A DNA stretch of 64,000 bases from Pseudisothecium myosuroides (taxonomy: Eukaryota; Streptophyta; Bryopsida; Hypnales; Lembophyllaceae). Within the stretch, counting starts at the first letter, position 1; each line of letters begins with the position of its first letter. The notes below the pieces were generated by a model, which saw only the letters and a list, made by a program, of their open reading frames with translations, was not told the DNA's origin and made no database searches. Made by a program: the position numbers and the translations under genes. Shown here piece by piece: positions 12,901-25,110 of this stretch. The stretch lies in NCBI GenBank assembly GCA_951799445.1, contig OX637293.1, positions 13,020,001-13,084,000 of the forward strand. Reading direction: 5' to 3'.

Positions 12901-15900
12901 TCTCTGTCATTCATTGGCCCAGAAATGGCCACAGCGTCCTTTAAGGGTCAAACTTGTTTGCTTTAACATTAAGTATTTGGTATGCTATCTGCTGATGCCA
13001 TTGTATCCAGGAAACTGAGAGGCAAAAGTGTGTAGCAAGGCAATGGGAGACACAGTTGGCAACCAAAGAACAATGCTTCCAAAATGAGAAGGTACAATAC
13101 ATGCTTGATAGCCCCCTTTTTTTTGGTATTTTCATCGCTGGAGCCAAAAATCATTAGTCAGGCTGGATTTGGATGCAGGAAGCAACTCAAAAAGTATTTG
13201 ATGGAAGAATAAATACAATGAAAGTCGAGTTGGTAACAGTAAAGAACCAACTAGAGGAGAGCAGTCTTGAGCAACAGAAAGTAAAGAAGGTATGACAGTA
13301 TCTCTATTGAGTTACTCAATGATAATTTGTGCATACAGTAATCAAATGGAAGTAATACATTTTCTACCCTCATCAATGAGCAAATGAGATGAATATAAAC
13401 ATAAAATTTTCTTTTTTGTTTGCATATGATGGTCGCAGAAGCATGCATCAACTGTAGAGGAGTATGAGAACCGTACTGCTCACTTGGTGTCATCCATCAC
13501 TAAGTTAGAGGTTGCTAAGTCTAAATTGGATGATGAGATGGTGATGATGACCAATGATCAGGTATGTCAGCACACCTGCTTATGTCCCTCAATCCATTTT
13601 GCAGATTGCAACAAATTTCCAAACCCCCAAAGCATGTTATTATCTTATTGCTTCCTAAATTTTTGCTTTTCTAAGTAGCTTGACCTGTGCTGGACAGTAG
13701 CCAGAAGTTGTTTAAGTGTGTCTTGGCTATAGGATCTCAACAAAAACTGAAAAAATCCTCAAAGTTTGCTCAAGTGGTGAATTTCCCCATAAATGTGAAA
13801 AGTTTCTGTTACGAGAAAAAAAATTCAATGAGTTTTTTTATTGTCTTCTGGCATTTTACTGCTTTCTTGGGTTGTTGCTTGAGTGGCATGTTTTTAAAGT
13901 TGGAAACTTCCCAAAGAATCTTCCATTGTCTTTACAAGTAACAATGAAAAGTGCTTCAAAAAAACTTCCAACATTCAAAGAGACTTGAAAAGAGCAATTC
14001 CATGCAAAATTATACCTTGGTGATCATAAGCAGATAAAGGTATGTTTGCACTTGGTGTTAAAGAGTGTTAGGAACAAATTTAGACCTACTTCTGGACCAG
14101 ATTCACATTGCAAACATCACCCCCAACACCAAGAGCAAGCATACCTTAAGCAAGTAAGCAACACTCGAAACGAAAAAATATTGAGCTAAGATGTATAAGA
14201 GATTGCTACATTAACTCACTGCTCTGACCACTCAAATAGTTCTCTCATTGTAAGAAAACGTAGTATATAATGCCAAGTTTGAGTTTTGAGGGAACAGTGT
14301 CACTCTTGTTGGCCAATAGAATAGAATCTGTAACTGTTCTCTTCTTTTCATTGTGAGCCCTTAAATCATAAATAAGTACCGATACGAATGTTCTCAATTC
14401 AAAGAGGTGACTTGACATAATAAACTAAAACTGCCTTGAACCTCTTGGTTCTTGGAAGGCTATTTAGTCCAATTTAATGTTTAAGAAGGTTCCAATTGCT
14501 GGCATATTGAGATTGATTAATGACAATAGAGCAAATTGCAAGAAAGATTAAAGGCTGGAGATAGCAAGCTGAGAGAAATGGAATCAAAAATGGAAGGTGG
14601 TCGTGTGAAACATGCTCAAGCCCTTGCACATGAGGTTGCCAAGGTACTTAATTCATTAACTATAAGTAATTGTAATTAAAGCATAATGCCAAATCAAAAT
14701 TTTGAGGCAATTATATCACTTCCTTGTCAGTTGGTTAAAGGAAGTTTATAACTCATAAGGTAGGAATTCCACAAATGGAAAGGCCCCCTTTAAAGGCACA
14801 GTAGGGTGTTCTAAAATGGACAAAAAGTTAGCTCTATTGTTGATTGAAAAAGATTCGATTGGCTCACACTTGATTAAGAACAAGTTCCAAAGGTAACCAT
14901 TTTAGATGAACTCAAGCTATGAGACAAGAATGAATCCAAATGAAAAGTCTACATTTATATTGAATAAAATACTCATTCTTGAGGAAAATATTTCCTTGTA
15001 TTTTCCAGTCTTTGTCATCTTTATTTTCACATACATTTAGCTCATTTTCTCAACGAATTTTCCATATCCTACAGGTTGAAGTACTTAAATTATCCGTTTA
15101 TGGTATTCCTACCTTAAGCCTATTTATCAAGATGATCCATAAGTGCCATAAGTGTTGATTTAGACATCCAAGATTCAACAAAATGACTCATCATTACATC
15201 CAACAACCAACTCTTGTTCCTAAATAAATAGTATCACTTTAAAATTGAGCAAATTATTGTGTGACAGTTTTTATTTGTGTTGGGGATCTCTCACTTTTTA
15301 ATCATGAAAAGAAAAATTGCAACTAAAGTTGGGTGAAGTCCGGGAACAATGTTTGAATATAATATGCAAGAGTAATAAGAGGTCAAAGTTGATTGGTAAA
15401 ATTTATGAAACTGTGCCCTAATTTCAATGTCTTCATGTTGAATATTGTACAACAAGCATCTACTTTGTCTCTTTATTTTTAAAGGCACACTTGTAGGAAC
15501 ATGCTTGGTCAATCCTATCTTAGTAGTATCTAGTCAATCATCATGCAAATTCCATATTTTACAGTAAGGATTAATCTTTAAACAACATTCATTTGACCAA
15601 AGGGCAGTCCAAATCGGGGAATCAAAAATCTCCTTGAAGTAGGATATGGGTCTTGTTGCATGCCCAAAGTTTGTCCAATTATGGCATGTAAAAGTGAATA
15701 GTGAATAGTGCTTTGACTTTGCAACCTAAATGCGGTGCTTGGCAAGCCATATTCATTGTTGAAGTAGGTTTAGTAGGTTGAAACATTGGACCCCAAAAAA
15801 TACAAAAAAACAGATTTTGTCAATGATTCTTTCAAAACCAAGCCCAAGGGACTTAGCTTGTTGTTTGAGGGTTAAGCACATTTGTTGTGCCATTTATTGA

Positions 15901-16331
15901 TTCTAGACCAGAAGAAGAAGGCTTCGCATAGACAAAAGCTAGATGTGAGGAAGTTTGAATAAGACCTTATTTTGGAAACAATTGAGTGCTACTAGGACAG
16001 ACCCCTTTCTATGGTAGCTGCTTATTTAAAATTTGTCAAAGCTATTGGAATTTCTAATTGGTTGTGGGCTTAGATTGCTAATTAATGCATTGAAGTGCAG
16101 CGCTTGGAAGATAGGAAGAGTTTGGAGAATGAAGTGTTGGCAACACGTAGACAAATTGAAGTTGTCCATCTTCATGTCAAAGAAATTCAGAGTGAGCAGG
16201 AACGAAGGAAGTTTGATACAGAGAGGCGAGTTACAGGTGCAGAAACGGCTGTTCTTGAATGGATCCATCAACAATTTGCTTCTTTGAAATCTGCCTTAAT
16301 TGTTCAACATTCTGTTGCAGGTGTTGGTTAA
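6978..16331 (+). CDS. LRRC45: LRRC45-like leucine-rich-repeat/coiled-coil protein
   Basis: Eighteen coding exons: 6978-7563, 8044-8106, 8271-8334, 8673-8763, 8881-8968, 9725-9957, 10330-10422, 10611-10676, 10877-10972, 11477-11548, 11795-11884, 12078-12126, 12464-12627, 13011-13091, 13179-13289, 13439-13561, 14530-14643, 16101-16331. Phase is kept throughout, giving about 804 aa. Residues 1-195 are Ser/Pro-rich, probably disordered, and not recognised. Residues about 183-330 carry ribonuclease-inhibitor-type LRRs (KLVGLDLSGCNI, LSLEWNSLGL, VDLRSNRIGP, DLRWNEIGPGG), one repeat per short exon. From about residue 376 to the end the protein is heptad-like, charged coiled coil. The order LRR then coiled coil and the LEWNSLG and DLRWN repeats match animal LRRC45, a centriole/basal-body linker protein (family knowledge). 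A role at the basal bodies of flagellate sperm is inferred. The ATG at 6978 is the first in its frame; a 5'UTR exon is possible. Exon 7 appears to use a GC donor (see finding). Confidence 0.88.
7760..7885. repeat. Two-copy direct repeat in LRRC45 intron 1
   Basis: A unit of about 61-65 bp that starts CAATTTGATG and ends GTGGTAACCACATT occurs twice back to back (7760-7820 and 7821-7885). The second copy has a 4-bp insertion (GAGA) and a few substitutions. It lies inside the first LRRC45 intron and looks like a simple local duplication. Confidence 0.85.
12738..12951. mobile_element. Short TTAA-flanked MITE in LRRC45 intron 13
   Basis: The element spans 12742-12947 (206 bp). Its left end is CCCTTAAAAGGAC and its right end read in reverse is CCCTTAAAGGACG, so it has terminal inverted repeats of about 13 bp. 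It is flanked by TTAA (12738-12741) and TCAA (12948-12951), i.e. a TTAA target duplication with one change. The interior from about 12766 to 12918 resembles 40466-40652. Ends and target are like the larger TTAA family elsewhere in the window, so it may be a short member of the same group. It carries no ORF of its own. Confidence 0.65.
14037..14147. repeat. Small inverted-repeat (foldback) element in LRRC45 intron 16
   Basis: AAGGTATGTTTGCACTTGGT at 14037 is repeated in inverse orientation near 14122-14147 with a few mismatches. The arms flank a spacer of about 60 bp. It could form a hairpin in the intron RNA. It resembles a tiny MITE, but no clear target duplication is visible. Confidence 0.6.
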
Positions 16332-17439
16332 TTTTTAAGACACTCTATTTTGGCACTTTCAATGTCCAAATGTCATTTTTTGAATGCCTTATGAGATTAT
16401 TTAGAAGTCACAACCAATAGAAGATGGACATGTAGCAACAAGATCTAGCTAGATGAGGATTACTTTGTATGAAAAATTAAGAATTCTATAGTAATTCAAT
16501 GTAATAATTAGAATCTTAGAAGCCTATATCTTAGAAGTCACAACTTGTGTTCATTTGTGCATTCAATATCAAGTATATTCTAGACTTGTAGAATACATTC
16601 AATAGAAGTTATTGAATGAAGTTTAAACCCTAATGTTTTACATTACTAAAATCCTTTTTCTTTTGAGCTTGGAATGCCAATGTCAATTTCAACACCTTTT
16701 CAAAATTTGTAGGTAGAGGCTCTCTTCCAAACAGTTGTACAACATTTTCTATTTAGATAATTTTAGAAAATAACATCAACAATTACTTTGGATGAAAAGA
16801 TAAGATTCACTACGCCAATTGCAAGTACAATATTGTAAACACTTCATTCTTATTAATTTTTAATATATATGTATAAACTTCTAAAATAAATTTGACTTTT
16901 GAGTGGGACCATATTTTATTTTTGGTATTAAAAGAAAAATTTACTTACAACACTTATAAAACAACACTTACAATATTCTAATAAAAAATTAACTTGTAAT
17001 CCACAAAATTTGAAATAAAGATTATTTTAACAAGCCAATGATCATTTTGCGTTGTGAGTAGGTTGATTGGTCATAGACCAATGTATTCAAACTACATTGT
17101 CATTATTACACCAATGACAACCTCAAAGAAGATTGACATATATGCCTCCATCTGTGGGCGCTGGATTACCCACCTTTGGTAATAAAGTGAATACGACCTT
17201 CAAAGCAATGGATCTTGCTAATGTTTCTTAAGCGTTGTGGATGGGCAAAAGAAATGCCTAGAATGCAAGTTATGTGACTTTTGAGCTAATTGTCAATTAT
17301 CAATGATCACGGTGATTTAACAGTGAAATTCTACCATCCTAACTACCTATCCAATGTCGGGGGTAGACTAGGTAGTTGGTGCCATTTCTAACGACCCAAA
17401 TTAACTAAAATGGGAACCCCTATGTTCCTTTCATGAACC
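16332..17439. other. Downstream flank of LRRC45
   Basis: AT-rich with no recognised gene. The LRRC45 3'UTR must lie in its first part. Confidence 0.5.
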
Positions 17440-18880
17440 CCTAAGACTATCTTCTATGTTTTAACTTTCGGTACCATCCTAAGTTGTAACCCCTGAGGTT
17501 AATTTTAAGTTTCTTCTTCTAAAATTGACTCTAAGTTTTTACTTCCAAAACTAATTGTACAACTTAACCTCTAAATTTAACTCTAACTTTTAACTTTTAC
17601 CTCTAACTTTGAACTTTTAAATTTACTCTATGATATAACTTTTAACTCTAGATTTTTATTCTTAAAACTAACTCTAAAATTTAACCTCTAACTTTAACTC
17701 TATGTTTTAACTTTTGACTCTAAGTTTTACTTTGAAAACTAAATCTAAACTTTAACCTTTAAATTTACTTCCTAAAGTTATCTCTAATTGTTACTTCCTA
17801 AAAGTTACTCTAAAATCTTACTTTTAACCTCTACTTTTAGCTTTGGATTTTACTCTCTAATTTTTACTCCAAGTTTAACTTCTAAATCTAAATGTTTACT
17901 CCTAAAACTAATTATAACTTCTTAGATTAACTTTTAAAATTTGACTCCTATTTCTAACTCTTAAAATCTACCTCCTAAAATTGACTCTAAATTCTACTTC
18001 CTAGATTTATTCTAAAATCTTTACTTTTAATTTCTACTTTTTACTCTGATTTTTGACTCCTAACTTAACTTGAATTTTTTACTTTTAAACTGCTCTAAGA
18101 TTTGACTAGAGAATTTAACTCCTAAAATTAGACTTCTAAATTAACTCTAACTTTTTAATTTCTCAATTTCACTCTAATTTCCACCGCCTAAATCTAATTC
18201 CAAATTCTTAGTCTATTTTTGGCACTTGCCAATTGCAGCCACAGTCCCGTTCGACCACGTGTTTCACGTCCCACTTCCTAATTTATGAACTCCAAATCTA
18301 AACTTCTACCTTCTGCTAATCTATACTTGCTAATCACGAATTAAGGTCTAATAAAAAAAATCAAGAAGTAATTAGGAAGAAAATACCAAAGATTAGTTCA
18401 ATGACTTACCTCATCGCTGCTGGTGGTGGAAACAACTTTGTCCACATTCTTGGACGCATCCTCGTCCATGGTGTTTCCTTGGATATTTCTTTTCTTTCCA
18501 AAGCTCACTGCTTATTTAACAAAATATTACAACCTCGCGATCCAACCTCCTTCTTTCCCTTCTGCTTTTCTTTCTTCTCCCCTCTTCTACTCTAAAACTA
18601 CTCCACCAAATGCCTTTATGGAGTCTTACACTATGATCTCAAACTCCGAGAGAGAATTAATGGTGCCCCTACCTTCTTACACCTTCCCAACTTCCCACCT
18701 TTGTATCATCCCAATCCTCATCCTAACGGTCACCACAAATTCTTGTGGATTTCCTTCCTGGGCCTACCTAATCCTAATTCTAAATACTATTTATCGTCTC
18801 TCTCCTTCTCCCACCTATTTCATCTCCTTCTTCCCTAATCTCCTTCCATTCTTGTCGTTTTTGTTTTGTCAGTGAGAGTG
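17440..18880. repeat. G-depleted, strand-asymmetric low-complexity tract
   Basis: The + strand is built from degenerate words such as AACTCTAA, CTTTTAAC and TCTAAATTTA and has very few G. From about 18540 it turns C/T-rich. The asymmetry lasts over 1.4 kb. It could be a decayed minisatellite or the antisense of a polypurine-rich retroelement region. A 150-codon ORF on + here is a by-product of the composition. Confidence 0.7.
18401..18461 (-). other. Possible isolated first exon
   Basis: On - an ATG starts 20 acidic/Ser-rich codons (MDEDASKNVD and onward) that end at GATGAG followed by GTAAGT, a consensus 5' splice site. No downstream exon was found in the low-complexity DNA that follows. 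It may be a gene or retroelement fragment. Confidence 0.2.
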
Positions 18881-19029
18881 TGAGGATGGGAGTGCTTGTG
18901 TGAAGGTGTGACGCGTAGAGATGTTGCTTCTATTCTCCCCCTCCCTTTTTGCTCCTTTTCCTAATTTCTATTCTCCTATTCTAAACCCCTAGCCTATTAG
19001 AGTCCTAATCCCCTATTTTTTGGAAGGAC

Positions 19030-21300
19030 AAAAACCAAAAAAAGAACAAGATGAGGTAGCCGACTTGGGGTCCAAGTTGCCGGCCCTGCCGACCTCCAAG
19101 CTGCTTGCTCCCACCGGGCTCCTGGCTGGCTACAGCTGACTGGGGGGTCAAGGGTTTTAATTTTAATTTTAATTTTTTTATATTTATATTTATATATCTT
19201 TTTGACGGGTTTCTGACTGGTTTTTTGATTTGGTTTTTGAACTGGTTTTCTGATCTGGTTTCTAAACTAGTTTTCTAATCTTTGAACTGGACTAGACTTT
19301 GCTAAAACTTGGGAAAAACTAGATTTTTACTAAAACTCGAGAAAGATTGGATTTTGCTAAAACTTGGGAAAGAAACGGGACTTGCTACAACTAAATATCT
19401 TGGAAGCTGAACTTTGAACGTTTCCAAAAAGGTCTTGGAAACTATACTTTGGAACTAAGTATCGTGGAGGTTCAAAGCTTTGTCGTAAAGTCGGGTTTAA
19501 CACCAACTTTAAGACTTTGTGGTACTCTGGGGATTGAAAGCTCCGCCATCCGGAACCGTTGTAACACACATTGTAGGACTTGACTTGGTCACGAGTTCAA
19601 AGCTTCGCCGTCCTAGGGGGTGTCCACACAACAAGAGAGACTTTAGAAGAAGGTAGAAAAAAAAACACTTAAAGAAAACACACAACAAAGTCAAAACTTT
19701 GCCGTCCCAGAGGAGGGTCCACTTAATAAGGGAAATGTTAGAAGAAGGTAAGAACACGTGAATAAGGAAAACAAACAAATTAGAACAAACATAGTGGTAC
19801 AAAAGAACTCACATGCTAAAGGCCCTCCAAAGCGGCATTGCCAAGGTACGGTGGGGGGTTGCTATAGGGTTAGTGCAAGACTCCAAAAGGACTCCTAAAC
19901 TACACAAGTTAGCTCACAAGGTGACACGAAGGGTACACAAAGTATAGAAAGACTCTCAATTTACAACAAGAGTACACAAAAGTACACAAAGAGTACACAA
20001 GGCAAGATAGAAGGAACCCCAAGGACCTCCAGAGCTTGAAATACAACAACAATAGAGCCAAAAGTGCTCCAAAAAACCCGTAGAGGCTTTTGGCTTCAAA
20101 CGCCAAAATATCCAAAATAACTTGGACCCACGGACCCAAAACAAGAATTAGGGATGATTCTAGAGAGAGAAATGGAGACCTTATATAGGTTTCTAAGGGC
20201 TTAATCCTCCCTCTAAATTTCTAATGGTAACCTTATCAACTTGCATCTTCATCCTCATCCTCAAAGATTTTCATTCTAATCCTAAAAAATGACTACCTAC
20301 CATCTATACTGGACCGACACCCTAACTTTTGGAGATTAACTCCAAATGTCAAACGGATATGCGCGGTTGGCTCTAGATCGCCGTGATTAGTCCGGAATCC
20401 TTCTATCTCCCGTACCGGGACCTAAAAACCCTTCGTAGGCTAATTAAGATTAAAAATCAAATCGTGGTAAATTCCTAAATCTTAGAGGTCTCCTATTTTT
20501 TTTTAAATAACTAGCCTAGGGTCTCCGGTAGGTGCAAGAGAGTAGGAAAAGACTCTTGGTTGACTTCATTTCGCCATTGCATGGTCCCGGAATGCTGGTC
20601 AACGTTGTGGACACCCCGTGACGTGATTAATTCCCGAGGAATCTTGTCAGTTTGGGTACTTGCTGCTATCGGAATGTTGTGAAACTTAACGGAGCGCATT
20701 ATTAGCATAAAAGAATCTATTCTCATTTTTAATGAGATTTTACCGCAATCTGGGGAATTTCATGGAAATTCTGGTTGGAGGTTAGAATGGTTGACTACAA
20801 ATAAGGATTCCTTACGCACACAATTTTGAATGTTGAAGATGGTTTCAAGATAATTTTTTTGGTGAAATCTCTTCAAACTAAAGTCTTTCCAAATGGCCAA
20901 ATTTTAGTTTCTTTGAAAATTGTTTTTCCTATTTTAAACAAATTAAAACGTCAAACTATGTATTTTCTTCAAAATTTCAGCTCACACAATTTTGTAAATA
21001 ACTTTTTGCCTTGATATTTTTTTGGTGTGAAATTTTGGTGATATCCTATTTTTAGTGTTATACTAATTATCTTTATTTTATTTTATTTTTAAAAAATCAT
21101 AATTATGCAAAAAGCTCATAGTACTGGGAGTATTAGCCGAAATCAACCAAAGTGGAACAAAAACAGCCAGTCATTCTTGCAACGACCCAAATAGGAAGTA
21201 CAACCGTTAATGCATTTTCAAGCTATAAACTCTAAATTCCAAGGTAAAAGTCGGCATCAAACTCTGATACTAAGTACAACTGGAAATATTTAAGCTAAGG
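19030..21300. repeat. Probable decayed retroelement-derived region
   Basis: It holds short tandem arrays (19200-19290, period near 20 bp on GGTTTTTGAACTGG; 19290-19380, period near 30 bp on GCTAAAACTTGGGAAA) and a direct repeat of about 60 bp (about 19598-19655 and 19697-19753, ending AGAAGAAGGTA). On - near 21250 the word TAGTATCAGAG resembles the initiator-Met primer-binding site (TGGTATCAGAG) of plant LTR elements, and AACGACCCAAAT near 21180 and 17389 is a word often next to such sites. No gag or pol frame survives. Confidence 0.35.
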
Positions 21301-21506
21301 ACTTGATTACAAATTCAACTCTCAAGAAGAAACCGCCAATGCTTAAGGATTTATAAATAAACCGTAGAACTGTGTGATTGCATGGCTCTGTCTACTCCAA
21401 CCCAACCCACATTGTGCAGTGTAAATGCGGGGTGTAGATAGGATTTGGAAACTCTAATTCAAAAACTAGAGAGTCGATGGCCTAGCCTCTGTCCAAAGGA
21501 CAAAGC

Positions 21507-21553
21507 CAATAAATAAACAAATAAATAAACAAGTAAAGAAAGAAAGAAGTAAA
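21507..21553. repeat. Simple repeat (AAAC/AAAT/AAAG)n
   Basis: This is an A-rich tetranucleotide run (AATAAATAAACAAATAAATA followed by GAAAGAAAG units). Microsatellite. Confidence 0.8.
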
Positions 21554-22405
21554 CGGTATGTTGAAACTGTTTTTTACATTTAAAACTTATCAATGCTTAA
21601 GAAAGAATACATGATATGTATCATATCAATTTTTCATTCATAATTTCTCTGATTACAAGTCAAATTAGTTGTATGCACAAGAACAGCTAATGCTCAAATA
21701 ATTATATAACAAAAAAAACACTTCGGAAATCATCTCTTGCCGTTCTAGACTCGTTTCTATTGATAGCTCATTCATTTGACTGATCCATGTTCAAACAATT
21801 GTAGCACAATACGGTGGAAACACCCAAAACCGTCAATATCAAGCAATATTAAGCACATTTTCCTTAAAATGATATTTTTGTATTATTAGTGAGTGAAAAT
21901 CATGAATATTAAAATCCTAAAAAAAAGAAGATATTTTGGGATGTCGTATGTAATTTTTATGATTTTTCAAAGTGTTGACTCCCTAGACCACTAAAACTGT
22001 CACATAGGTGGACCCAAAACTAAATTTTGCAAAAATCACTAGTCAACGAATGAGAGTTAGTATGTGTCCTTCAAATGCATGAGCAAATAAGAGCTAAACA
22101 TTTCAAGGATACACTAGTGAGAAGTCTAGGGACAGATTTAATGACAGTCTAAGGTACAGGAATGGGAACAAGGACGCTAATGGGTGTTTCTACCTTAATG
22201 CAAATTGAAATAATTTTGTGGTATGGTGATGTGCTCTAAAGTTTTGTTGTAAACAACCTAGGAGAGGGGATTGGATCAATGTCCCAAGAGAACCGCCGGC
22301 TAGTTCTTGTTAGCCGGTGAAATTGGAAAAAAATTCATTGCAATTTCAGAAAATTGGAGAAAAATCAGCAGAAAAAAATCTATAAACCTTCTATTTAGAG
22401 TTTTC

Positions 22406-23061
22406 CCCCTAAAGTTCCTTGACTATATTCTCACCAAAAATGCTCCAAAATTGCCATTTCTAGTACAAGTACCAAATTTTTGAAAAACATCATTTTTGGA
22501 CACATGTAACCGCAGGATCTTGTAGTACTCTAGTTTGAAAATATGTGGAAAAAATTTCAAAAATTTCCATCGTGTAGATTGCAAGATATTAGCGTTTGAA
22601 GTGGCAAAAGTCCTTTTTTTGGCCCTGCGAAAAACCGGGCAGTTGCACTTCACAAGGCCAGATTGTTATGACAAAATTTCCAAAATGATTGTGCTTCTTT
22701 GGATTCATAACTGCCCGCAAACTAAAAATCCTCGTAACGTTTGATTCATTGATCAAAATGGAATGATTCAAAGCTTTCCACGTATATATAAATCTAATAA
22801 ACCAATTTCAAATTTTTATTTTTGAAAAAAGTGATTTTTTTAATTTGCCGAGACTGCCCCAGTTGAGAAACAAACAATATATTAGGCGATAACTTTTGAC
22901 TCGTATTTCCAAATGTCATGAAACTTTGTGCATGCAAAAGATGTTCCTTGTCCCCACCTTCTACAAAAAATTCAGCCCAAAATATGCAAAGCACCAGTCA
23001 CACGTACCTGCCCAAAATTTCTATGTTGCCAAAAAATGCATGTTGGTCCTTTAGGGGTTAA
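22406..23061. mobile_element. TTAA-family transposon copy B
   Basis: The element spans 22406-23057 (652 bp). Left end CCCCTAAAGTTCC, right end GGTCCTTTAGGGG, right flank TTAA; the left flank (TTTC) is degenerate. The interior matches copies E and G (in inverse orientation to G) more closely than copy A, which defines a second subfamily. No coding capacity. Confidence 0.72.
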
Positions 23062-23344
23062 GAAAATAGAGAAAAAAATAGACTCAATACTTGGAAAATG
23101 GTTCAATATGGGAATCAAAGGAAAATAGCTCGTAAAATTCAAAAAATATCCCAAATTCTAGATTGGGTTAAGTTGTTCTCATCCACATGAGTTCTCGAGT
23201 GCTTAGGATTTGAGGCAAGACTCAAATAGTACGGTGGGCCTATTCCTAGATACTGTAAAATGGGCGAATTGTTTGGAGTCCACTTTCTTATGCTCAAGCT
23301 TTCAACGTTCAAAGCAATTGAATGATTGATTGAAGTGCATGATT

Positions 23345-24317
23345 TTAACCCCTGAAGGACCGTTGTCCCTTCGGGGGAGAAATGCGTTTTGGGGCAAGTA
23401 CCTACGGGCTGAAATTTTGTGGTGATTTTTTGAAACTTTTTTTGGAGATAGAAAAATTGATAAGCTTTGTGGGAATATCATTTTTTTCACAATCGGTGCC
23501 CAAGAACAAAAGCTATGACCAAATAAGCTCAAAGCAGGGGACGGGGGGGCAGCCCGGGCAGCAAAAAAAAATGGACAAAAATTTGAAATTTTTTTCTCAT
23601 AGATTATATTTTTGTCTATTTGAAAAGCTTTGATTCATTTCATTTGGATTTGTTATGAGAAAGTTATGGACATTCTTGTTTTTTGGGTAGTTAGAGCATC
23701 TTCTTGAAAAAAATAACTTGTAGAATTCATTTATAAATGCAATCTTTCAAACTTTTCAAATTTTTTTACATGGTCTGATTTACTTGCTAGAACAATTTCA
23801 CCATTGGGATTAGTGCAATTTAATTCCATGGTCTGATTTACTTGCTAGAACAATCTCACCATTGGGATTAGTGCATTTTAATCCCATCTAAAATATAATA
23901 ATATTTTAGATTTTCCTTCTATCTCGTACCTACACCTATTTAACAATTTTTTTTTAAATGATAATTAAGTTTTTTTTGAATATTTTTTCCCTAGAGTTTC
24001 AACTCAATTCTCCACTATAAAGATTTAAAGCTCAAAACTCAGTAGTGCAAAAAGTTAGTTAAAAATGTTCAAAGTAAAAAAATCTAGTCCCGCAATGTGC
24101 TGAAAAACTTGTTTTTTCACTTTAAATGCAGATATCTTGCAATCCGTGCGGTCAAAAATTCTGAATTTTTTTTCACACACTTTCATACTAGTTAGGTGTA
24201 AGATCCTACGGCTAGCTGTGAAAAAAAAACAATTTCAATTTTTTACTCTTTGCTATAGATATGGCAATTTTGAGTCTTTTTTGGTAGAAAAAAAGGCCTT
24301 GGTCCTTTAGAGGTTAA
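23345..24317. mobile_element. TTAA-family transposon copy C
   Basis: The element spans 23349-24313 (965 bp). Left end CCCCTGAAGGACC, right end GGTCCTTTAGAGG, with TTAA on both sides (23345-23348, 24314-24317). It has the same orientation and interior as copy A. A short internal segment near 23760-23880 that includes CACCATTGGGATTAGTGCA is tandemly duplicated. Confidence 0.85.
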
Positions 24318-24869
24318 ATTACCATTCAATGGGCAAAAAAGACTTAATGATGAATATTCTTCAAATGAAATGAATGTTGGATTTTTTTATAGAAAACGTT
24401 TTTAATAGTTTTCAATGTATAAAATAACTTTATTTCCGCCCAAACCATTGTCCACCTACAATTGTAAGAAAATAGTGTATACCACATTGTATTGATTGTA
24501 TCCAAAACGCCTTGTGAACTTCTCTATAAATGTACCTTGCATATTCACATAGTTCTTGAATTATTGCAAATATTAATATTGTAGGGTACACTACTTGAAT
24601 TTACTTGTGTAGTATATTGGCATAGTAAAAGGTGGAGATTCTTTTCACTTTTGCACAAGAGCAAATTTGTGATTAAAAGGAAGTTAAACCTTCAACCTAA
24701 ACTTTTTTTAAGATTTTTTCACATTTTACTTATATCTTTGTATGCACACATTAGTTATTTCAATTTTATCAAATCAATCATTTCCTTGAAAGATCAGAGG
24801 TATTCTAAAGTTACAAAATTGTGAAGATACATTATAAAATGCAACTTTGAACAATAATTTATTGATGAC
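24318..24869. other. AT-rich intergenic DNA
   Basis: Nothing recognisable was seen on either strand. Confidence 0.5.
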
Positions 24870-25110
24870 TTCCAAACAAAGTTGTAAATTCCATTGGGGA
24901 CTATTCCCTTGGTTATGTATATTGTTTCTCCTATCAATGGAAATTATCCATGTGTTTCAAAAAATACAAATACAAATACAAAAGATTACAATATAGTCTA
25001 TAGATCATAGTCCATATATTTGCAATTGGGTCATCTATTGTGTTAATCCATATTTTTCAATAAATTTGAAGTCAAAAATTAAAAATCCCTTATAAAATAG
25101 ATTATTGATT
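24870..25110. repeat. Dispersed repeat, copy 1
   Basis: The segment is similar to 38390-38580 in the same orientation; the longest shared words are near TTTTTCAATAAA and TTTGAAGTCAAAAATT. It is AT-rich and non-coding. Its class is unknown. Confidence 0.5.

Noticed and set aside
18423..18875. A 150-codon ORF on +
   Set aside because: It arises from the C/T-rich, G-poor composition and has no recognisable domain.
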